A stretch of 18,887 nucleotides of DNA from an uncultured Prevotella sp. (GTDB taxonomy: Bacteria; Bacteroidota; Bacteroidia; Bacteroidales; Bacteroidaceae). The notes under the pieces were generated by a model. The model ran no database searches. It was not told where the DNA came from and worked only from the letters and a program-made list of their open reading frames with translations. The translations under genes and the position numbers were made by a program. The DNA lies in the NCBI GenBank assembly GCA_905373605.1, contig CAJPTO010000034.1:1-18887 (forward strand), given 5' to 3'. Below, piece by piece: positions 14,808 to 18,887 of this stretch. Each line of letters opens with the position of its first letter. Position 1 is the first letter of the stretch.

Positions 14808-15401
14808 CTACCCTTCAAACGGATGAAGAAAATCAAAGCTCCCCTTTAGTTCTTCGTAAATGCGCTGCACTGGCAAGCCCATCACGTTGAAATAGCTACC
14901 TTCGATGCGCTGCACACCCACATATCCAATCCATTCTTGAATGCCATACGCGCCTGCTTTGTCGAAAGGACGATAGCTGTCCACATAAAAATCTATCTCT
15001 TCGTTGCTCAATTCTTTGAACCAAACCACCGTTGTTACAGCAAAACTGCGTTGCCATTGCAGCGCAGACAGCGTAACGCCCGTCACCACTTCGTGGCTTT
15101 TGCCACTCAACAAACGCAACATGCGGCGCGCATCAGCAGCATCTTGCGGCTTACCAAGTATCTGTCCATCGCAAATAACAACAGTATCGGCCGTCAAAAC
15201 AACCTCGTTCTCCGCCATTTCATCAAGATATGCCGCTGCTTTCGCTTTCGATATGTGCACAGCAACCTCGCTTGCAGGCATGTCTTCGGGGTAACTTTCA
15301 TCAATGCCACGTATCAGCCGCACCTCAAAGTCGATGCCCAAGCCGCGTAACAAGTCTTTTCTTCTCGGCGAGTTGCTCGCCAACACCAGTCTGTTTTTCA
15401 T
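14808..15401 (-). CDS. maf: Maf family nucleotide pyrophosphatase
   Basis: Hydrolyses non-canonical or canonical nucleoside triphosphates (dTTP/UTP or m7GTP type) to monophosphates in the cytoplasm; the subtype is uncertain. The start chosen is the ATG at 15399-15401, giving 197 aa and the typical MKNRLVLASNSPRRKDLL opening; a longer frame to 15458 would overlap the upstream gene by 34 bases. Motifs: SNSPRR (9-14), LTADTVV with the catalytic Asp72 (69-75), LGKP (82-85), SGKSHEVVTGV and FDKAGAYGIQ. It ends with NVMGLPVQRIYEEL, also conserved. It is the last gene of the six-gene operon, 23 bases after kdsC. kdsC-maf adjacency is familiar in Bacteroidetes as far as I recall. Confidence 0.93.
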   Translation of the reverse strand: MKNRLVLASNSPRRKDLLRGLGIDFEVRLIRGIDESYPEDMPASEVAVHISKAKAAAYLDEMAENEVVLTADTVVICDGQILGKPQDAADARRMLRLLSGKSHEVVTGVTLSALQWQRSFAVTTVVWFKELSNEEIDFYVDSYRPFDKAGAYGIQEWIGYVGVQRIEGSYFNVMGLPVQRIYEELKGSFDFLHPFEG

Positions 15402-15424
15402 CTTTCTAGCTGTTTTTCGCGCGT

Positions 15425-15943
15425 TTACCAGCCGAAGGCTTTCGCGTCTTTCATCCACAATCCCTTAGCTCGCAGAGTCTGTTCGATAATTTCTCGCCCG
15501 CAACCCATGCCACCTGCACATGTTGCCACATAGCGGCTGATGGCCTTAATGTCGGCACAAGCATCCGCCGGACAGCAAGAACAGCCACAACGAGCCATCA
15601 CTTCGTAGTCGGGAACGTCATCTCCAACAAACATCAGTTCGCTGTCTGCATAGCCATAACGGCTTTTAAAGTCTTCGTAAGCCAACAGTTTCACGCCTGC
15701 TTTCATGTAAATGTCTTCCACGCCAAGGCTTTCAAACCGCATTCGCACCGCCTTGGTGTTTCCGCCAGTGATGATGCAGATGCGCAAGCCCAACTTTTGT
15801 GCCAGCTGAATGGCGTATCCATCCTTAATATTCACTGTGCGCAGCGGCTCACCCTCGGCAGAAAGCGTGATGGTTGATGCCGAAAGTACGCCGTCTACAT
15901 CGAAAATGATGGCGCGGATGCGCTGTAAGTCGTAGTTTATCAT
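15425..15943 (-). CDS. kdsC: KdsC-type HAD phosphatase (KDO 8-phosphate phosphatase)
   Basis: HAD-superfamily phosphatase of 172 aa without a cap domain, predicted to remove phosphate from 3-deoxy-D-manno-octulosonate 8-phosphate, giving KDO for the lipopolysaccharide inner core. HAD motif I is DVDGV (15-19), with Asp15 as nucleophile and Asp17 as acid/base; motif II is the ITGG region (58-61); the motif III Lys lies in KAGVK (81-85) and motif IV is GDDVPD (107-112). KdsC-like segments are NIKDGYAI (38-45) and the C-terminal GGMGCGREIIE. The region 119-148 holds seven cysteines (CGCSCC, C129, C142, C148), more than usual for the family. It starts 4 bases after the DUF2520 gene, so is translated from the same message. 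Related sugar-acid phosphatases (NeuA-linked) cannot be excluded. Confidence 0.88.
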   Translation of the reverse strand: MINYDLQRIRAIIFDVDGVLSASTITLSAEGEPLRTVNIKDGYAIQLAQKLGLRICIITGGNTKAVRMRFESLGVEDIYMKAGVKLLAYEDFKSRYGYADSELMFVGDDVPDYEVMARCGCSCCPADACADIKAISRYVATCAGGMGCGREIIEQTLRAKGLWMKDAKAFGW

Positions 15944-15947
15944 CGTG

Positions 15948-16736
15948 TTATATATTTGCCAGTTTGTGTATCATCTCGCTCATTTGCAGATAAAGCAGCC
16001 GTTGGTCGGCATCGTTTATCAAGTTCAGTTGCCGTTCCATCACCGCCTTATCCAGCCTAACGGCCGGCCCTGTTTGTGCCTCTTTGGGCGAAAGCCTGTG
16101 CACTTTGGCCGCCGTTTCATCTATCAAGGGAAGCAACAAGTGGAAATCAATATCCCTTTGTTGCAGCATCTCGTTGGCTAGCGAATAGCAAAGGTTCACA
16201 AAGTTGCAGCCAAACACCGCCGCCAAGTGAACAATACGGCGGTCGGCACTGCTCATTAGCCGCACATCACTGCTTAAAGCGTGTGCCAAATCAAGCAAAA
16301 CGCGCTCTGAAATGTCGTCTGCGCCCTCTATTAAGCAAGGAATGGCCGTGAAATCCAAAGGCCGTTGCCTAGAAAATGTTTGCAAAGGATAAAACACACC
16401 ATAGTGTTTTGCATGCCCCTCGAATACGTTTATCGCCACACTTCCTGCTGAATGGGCATACACGGCCTGCGAGTTAAGCCGGCAAATCTGCGGAATTACC
16501 TCGGCCAAGGCATCGTCTTTCAGTGCCAAGAGGTACACATCGGCCTCGGCATAAAGGCTTTTCAAGTCGTTAGTGGCCGTTGCGTTCAAGCAAGCGGCAA
16601 GCTTTTCGGCAGATTCCAGCGTTCGGCTGTACACCTGTACCACGCTAAACCCAGCCTTATTGAGAGCCAAGCCCAGGTTTGTGGCAAGGTTTCCAGCCCC
16701 AAGCAGCACTATTTTCAAATCCCCAACGTTATCCAT
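15948..16736 (-). CDS. Rossmann-like and DUF2520 domain protein
   Basis: Predicted dinucleotide-binding protein of 262 aa. The N-terminal Rossmann domain has LKIVLLGAGNLATNLGLAL with GxGNxxxxL at 13-21 and reads like NADP-binding F420-dependent reductase or ProC folds (VVQVYSRTLESAEKLA, YLLALKDDALAEVI, VYAHSAGSV). The C-terminal DUF2520 domain is all-helical (HYGVFYPLQTFS, AAVFGCNFVNLCYSLANEML, TGPAVRLDKAVMERQLNLI). A dehydrogenase or reductase function is inferred from the fold; substrate is unknown. It sits 5 bases after the nitroreductase-like gene and 4 bases before kdsC, and is therefore translationally tied to both. That position hints at a housekeeping role near cell-envelope or cofactor metabolism, but no more. 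Confidence 0.85.
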   Translation of the reverse strand: MDNVGDLKIVLLGAGNLATNLGLALNKAGFSVVQVYSRTLESAEKLAACLNATATNDLKSLYAEADVYLLALKDDALAEVIPQICRLNSQAVYAHSAGSVAINVFEGHAKHYGVFYPLQTFSRQRPLDFTAIPCLIEGADDISERVLLDLAHALSSDVRLMSSADRRIVHLAAVFGCNFVNLCYSLANEMLQQRDIDFHLLLPLIDETAAKVHRLSPKEAQTGPAVRLDKAVMERQLNLINDADQRLLYLQMSEMIHKLANI

Positions 16737-16741
16737 GCGAT

Positions 16742-17275
16742 TTAAAACTGGCCAACATGCACCTGCTCCCAGCGTGCATCCTCGTCTTTTTTCAGTGGTA
16801 ATTGATTGGCCTTATGGCCCAATGCCAGGATACAAAGCGTGTCGAAGCCCTCGGGAATGTTCAAGATGCCGCGCACAATGTCGTTGGCACGTTCGCCACT
16901 GTTCAGTCCGCGGTTGCGCACCTGCACCCAACAGCAGCTGCCCAATCCCAAGTCTTCGGCCTGCAGCTGCATGGCAAAAGCGGCAATCGAGCCATCCTCA
17001 ATCCAGCAGTCGTTGTCGTTGACATTTCCCAGAACCACCACAGCCACGGCAGCATTCTTAAGCATCGCCGCCCCTGTTTCCTTGCATTCCGACAGTTTCT
17101 CGAGCGTGGTTTTGTCTTCCACCACCACGAAATGCCACGCCCTTCGGTTCATGGCTGTAGGCGAAATAAGGGCAGCATTGAGCACCATGCTCAGCTGTTC
17201 GGGTTCTATTTTCTCGTCAGTGAACTTGCGGCAACTGCGCCGACTGTGCATCAAGTGTGCAAAAGTGTTCATCAT
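16742..17275 (-). CDS. Nitroreductase family protein
   Basis: FMN-dependent NAD(P)H oxidoreductase of 177 aa, predicted cytoplasmic homodimer. The N-terminus has the flavin-phosphate motif HSRRSCRKFTDEKI (10-23). It continues with LNAALISPTAMNRRAWHFVVVED (32-54), the usual active-site and FMN segment. The C-terminal half has IEDGSIAAFAMQLQAEDLGLGSCCWVQV (91-118) and the FDTLCILALGHKA segment with the conserved GxK. The substrate is not predictable; family members reduce nitro compounds, quinones or flavins. The start is ATGATG at 17275, so Met1 or Met2. It begins 9 bases after the mgtC-like gene within the six-gene operon. Confidence 0.88.
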   Translation of the reverse strand: MMNTFAHLMHSRRSCRKFTDEKIEPEQLSMVLNAALISPTAMNRRAWHFVVVEDKTTLEKLSECKETGAAMLKNAAVAVVVLGNVNDNDCWIEDGSIAAFAMQLQAEDLGLGSCCWVQVRNRGLNSGERANDIVRGILNIPEGFDTLCILALGHKANQLPLKKDEDARWEQVHVGQF

Positions 17276-17284
17276 TTCTTCTCC

Positions 17285-17953
17285 TTATTCTATTTTGTTA
17301 ATGTCCACCCCATCATATTCTTCCATGAATTGGAGCAGGCAATTCTCGTAAACCTGCTTTTTCAGTTTCAGTTCTATGGTGGCCACCATGAGGCTTTTTC
17401 CCTCGCCGATGGCCTTTTCTTGCATCTCGTAGCTAACAATTTTGATGTTCTTGGCTTTCATGTCTTGGAGCACAAGCTTAATGTCGTGTCGTGTTGGGGC
17501 CGAAAGCGTAAGCAAGATGTTGCGTGTGCCAATCTTGCGAAGTATCAGATGCAAGGCCTCTAAGCAGATGAGTACCATCACCGTTGCCGAAACGGCCAGC
17601 ACATACATGCCCGAACCGCAGGTCAAGCCGATGGCCGATGTCACCCAAAGTCCAGCTGCCGTGGTTAGTCCGTGCACCACATGCTTCTGAAAAATGATGA
17701 TGCCGGCACCGATAAAGCCGATGCCCGTTACCACTTGCGAGGCAATGCGCGAGGGGTCGAGCGACACATTAGGCGTGTGTTGCAAGGTAAGGTCGAAGCC
17801 CGAGTGCGACAATATCATGAAAAGCGCACTGCCAAGCGACACGAGGAAGTGGGTTCTGAAACCCGCTTCCTTAGCACGATATTCGCGTTCCAAACCGATA
17901 ACGCCGCCCAACATGCCGGCAATAAATATGCGAAGTGCAAAATCCAGGTCCAT
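17285..17953 (-). CDS. MgtC/SapB family membrane protein
   Basis: Inner-membrane protein of 222 aa. Four to five hydrophobic helices in residues 1-125 carry the MgtC family signatures LGGVIGLEREYRAKEAGFRTH and VVTGIGFIGAGII, with GLTTAAGLWVTSAIGL. The soluble C-terminal part (about 130-222) is ACT-like. Family members have been tied to Mg2+ limitation and ATP-synthase modulation in pathogens; in Bacteroidetes the role is unclear. Two starts compete. An ATG at 17968 overlaps the upstream stop as ATGA and adds MKGEI. The ATG at 17953 has an AAAGGAGA Shine-Dalgarno at 5 bases spacing, rare in this window, and gives the typical family N-terminus; I prefer it. Gap to the next gene is 9 bases. Confidence 0.88.
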   Translation of the reverse strand: MDLDFALRIFIAGMLGGVIGLEREYRAKEAGFRTHFLVSLGSALFMILSHSGFDLTLQHTPNVSLDPSRIASQVVTGIGFIGAGIIIFQKHVVHGLTTAAGLWVTSAIGLTCGSGMYVLAVSATVMVLICLEALHLILRKIGTRNILLTLSAPTRHDIKLVLQDMKAKNIKIVSYEMQEKAIGEGKSLMVATIELKLKKQVYENCLLQFMEEYDGVDINKIE

Positions 17954-17957
17954 AATC

Positions 17958-17966
17958 TCTCCTTTC
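17958..17966 (-). promoter_or_regulatory. Shine-Dalgarno before the mgtC-like start
   Basis: The minus strand reads AAAGGAGAG, spaced 5 bases from ATG 17953. It overlaps the end of the antiterminator gene and decides the preferred start over the upstream ATG at 17968. Confidence 0.6.
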
Positions 17967-18579
17967 ATTCTTGTTTGATGGGCACACAGCACCATCTGCT
18001 AACCTTAATCATCACGCCCATTTCGGGCACTTCCTTGAGCAAGAAATACTTCTTGCTGCTTCGCACCAATCGCCCAGTGAGCCCCTTCAGCGGCCCATGC
18101 TTCACCAATACGGGTGCGCCACTCTTCAATCTGGCCTCGGTGGCCGATAGATACTTGCGCATCTCTATCTCGGGACTGCACATCAGCATGAAGTCCAGCA
18201 TTTGCTTAGAAGGTATTTCGTAGTACGTGCCAGCCACTCTATCTTTCCTTATCACCGACATCTTAAAGCGTGCGTTAGCAAAGATGCGCCGCAGGTCGCA
18301 TTCTTCTTTGTCTTTCTTAACGAACACCAGATTAAACACAACAGGCTTGAAAATGGGCTTGCCGTCGTCATCGCCTGTTCGTTTACCGCTCCATTCCATC
18401 GGCACAAAGCATGTTAAGCCCGCAGAAGTGAAGTATGCCATTGCCTCGTTAAGCCGCAACGAAAACAAACGCACGGCATGCCACGGCTTACCGTCTTCCG
18501 TTAATTGTTGCGGAGAAGACAGTTCGTCCGTGTCTAACAATTCGTTACTCTCTTTTTCTATTTTGGGGATGCTGTGCAT
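17965..18579 (-). CDS. UpxY/NusG-like transcription antiterminator
   Basis: NusG paralogue of 204 aa. The start chosen is the ATG at 18577-18579 (MHSIPKIEKE); an upstream TTG start at 18600 would lie inside the promoter. Residues 1-30 are a polar extension. An NGN domain runs from about 31 (KPWHAVRLFSLRLNEAMAYF, CFVPMEW, KPVVFNLVFVK) to about 115, and a KOW domain is at 152-180 (SGAPVLVKHGPLKGLTGRLV). This resembles the UpxY regulators of Bacteroides capsular loci, which bind RNA polymerase and prevent premature termination in their own operon. Here the operon is not a capsule locus; it carries an MgtC-like protein, a nitroreductase, DUF2520, KdsC and Maf. It overlaps the mgtC-like gene region and has a TATATTTG box 20 bases before the ATG, so the leader is very short. 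Confidence 0.87.
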   Translation of the reverse strand: MHSIPKIEKESNELLDTDELSSPQQLTEDGKPWHAVRLFSLRLNEAMAYFTSAGLTCFVPMEWSGKRTGDDDGKPIFKPVVFNLVFVKKDKEECDLRRIFANARFKMSVIRKDRVAGTYYEIPSKQMLDFMLMCSPEIEMRKYLSATEARLKSGAPVLVKHGPLKGLTGRLVRSSKKYFLLKEVPEMGVMIKVSRWCCVPIKQE

Positions 18580-18597
18580 ATCAGTGCTTTTAAGTTG

Positions 18598-18605
18598 CAA
18601 ATATA
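18598..18605 (-). promoter_or_regulatory. -7 promoter element of the antiterminator-led operon
   Basis: Minus strand TATATTTG, a full TAnnTTTG match 18 bases before the ATG at 18579. Expected transcription start is near 18591, leaving a leader of only about 12 bases. The -33 region is poor (GGTGCG near 18626-18631). Confidence 0.6.
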
Positions 18606-18716
18606 AGTAAAAACCTGCTTATTACGCACCATTTCATGAGAAAAAGCGCTTTTCTAGCCGTGATAACCGAAACTCCCAACACTTCTTACACCAGAATGCC
18701 GTGCCAATAGGCAAGG

Positions 18717-18770
18717 TGGAGTTGGCAAACTGGTCAACCTGTTAACTCATAAACTCACCAACTTATCAAC
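18717..18770. repeat. Second tract of degenerate AACTTGTTAAC-like repeats
   Basis: The stretch has TTGGCAAACT, GGTCAACCT, GTTAACTCATAAACT and CACCAACTTATCAAC. It shares TAACTCATAAAC (18743-18754) and CCAACTTATCAAC (18758-18770) exactly with the tract at 14613-14801, in the same orientation. The two tracts flank the six-gene minus-strand operon. Confidence 0.65.
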
Positions 18771-18804
18771 GAAGTCATCTAGACTTTTTAAATCTCTACA
18801 AATT

Positions 18805-18856
18805 GAGAGGAGTTTATTATCTTTGTACTGTAAAAACCAAGATAAACACTCCTCTC
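18805..18856 (+). repeat. Imperfect inverted repeat ending at a start codon
   Basis: GAGAGGAGT followed by TTATTATCTTTG (18805-18825) can pair with CAAGATAAAC then ACTCCTCTC (18838-18856), with a loop of 12 bases. The left arm contains TATCTTTG (18818-18825), a full -7 match for a promoter reading right. The right arm stops exactly at the ATG of the partial gene at 18857. This resembles the end of an insertion sequence, where such structures limit read-through into the transposase, but it is not proven. Confidence 0.6.
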
Positions 18857-18887
18857 ATGTACGAAGTACTGGACAAAGATACAATAA
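18857..18887 (+). CDS. Start of an unidentified gene, possibly a transposase
   Basis: Only ten codons (MYEVLDKDTI) are visible before the right edge. The TATCTTTG box 31 bases upstream would make a short leader. The start looks like N-termini I associate with Bacteroidetes IS5-like transposases, and the inverted repeat just before it fits an element's end, but ten residues cannot establish this. No terminal repeat or target duplication can be checked inside the window. Confidence 0.35.
   Translation, partial: MYEVLDKDTI

Overview
The window looks like chromosomal DNA of a Bacteroidetes, most probably Prevotella or a close relative. Proteins are Bacteroidales-like throughout (PheS, a YbiT-type ABC-F protein, an FHS-type sugar transporter beside galM and galK, a TIGR02757/DUF2400 protein, a UpxY/NusG-like antiterminator). 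Start codons mostly lack a Shine-Dalgarno sequence. Several intergenic regions carry the Bacteroidetes promoter pattern TTTG-N20-TAnnTTTG, four of them at exactly 20 bases spacing. No rRNA, tRNA or CRISPR array was recognised.

Layout. Bases 1-145 (minus) hold the start of a small lipoprotein gene that runs off the left edge. Divergent from it is pheS (355-1392, plus), ending at a clear intrinsic terminator. On the minus strand, 1599-2953 is an AGCS-family sodium/amino-acid symporter broken by a one-base deletion in a homopolymer, and 3263-4075 is a secreted protein with a carboxypeptidase-regulatory-like domain; each has a near-ideal promoter. The 573-base gap 4076-4648 contains a striking array of alternating palindromes (4270-4375) and the promoter of the ABC-F gene (4649-6265). 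Then come grpE (6341-6943), dnaJ (6969-8141) and folC (8141-9424, starting inside the dnaJ stop codon), closed by a terminator. A galactose-use block follows: galM, an FHS-type MFS transporter and galK (9661-13542), closed by a strong terminator. A TIGR02757 protein (13842-14594) is the last plus-strand gene before a convergent junction made of degenerate AACTTGTTAAC-like repeats.

The right end is a compact minus-strand operon, in transcription order: UpxY/NusG-like antiterminator, MgtC/SapB membrane protein, nitroreductase-like protein, Rossmann/DUF2520 protein, KdsC-type HAD phosphatase, Maf nucleotide pyrophosphatase (18579 down to 14808; overlaps or gaps of 4-23 bases). The same degenerate repeat family is found on both sides of this operon. 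At the right edge an imperfect 52-base inverted repeat abuts a new ATG, possibly the left end of an insertion sequence.

How the genes work together: the gal block would import galactose, convert beta to alpha anomer and phosphorylate it, but galT and galE are not in the window. grpE and dnaJ supply the co-chaperones of DnaK, which is not in the window. KdsC belongs to KDO/lipid A core synthesis, which makes the antiterminator at the head of its operon notable. No complete, clearly novel multi-gene system is evident; the most unusual items are the asymmetric ATP sites of the ABC-F protein, the alternating palindrome array, and the antiterminator-led operon.
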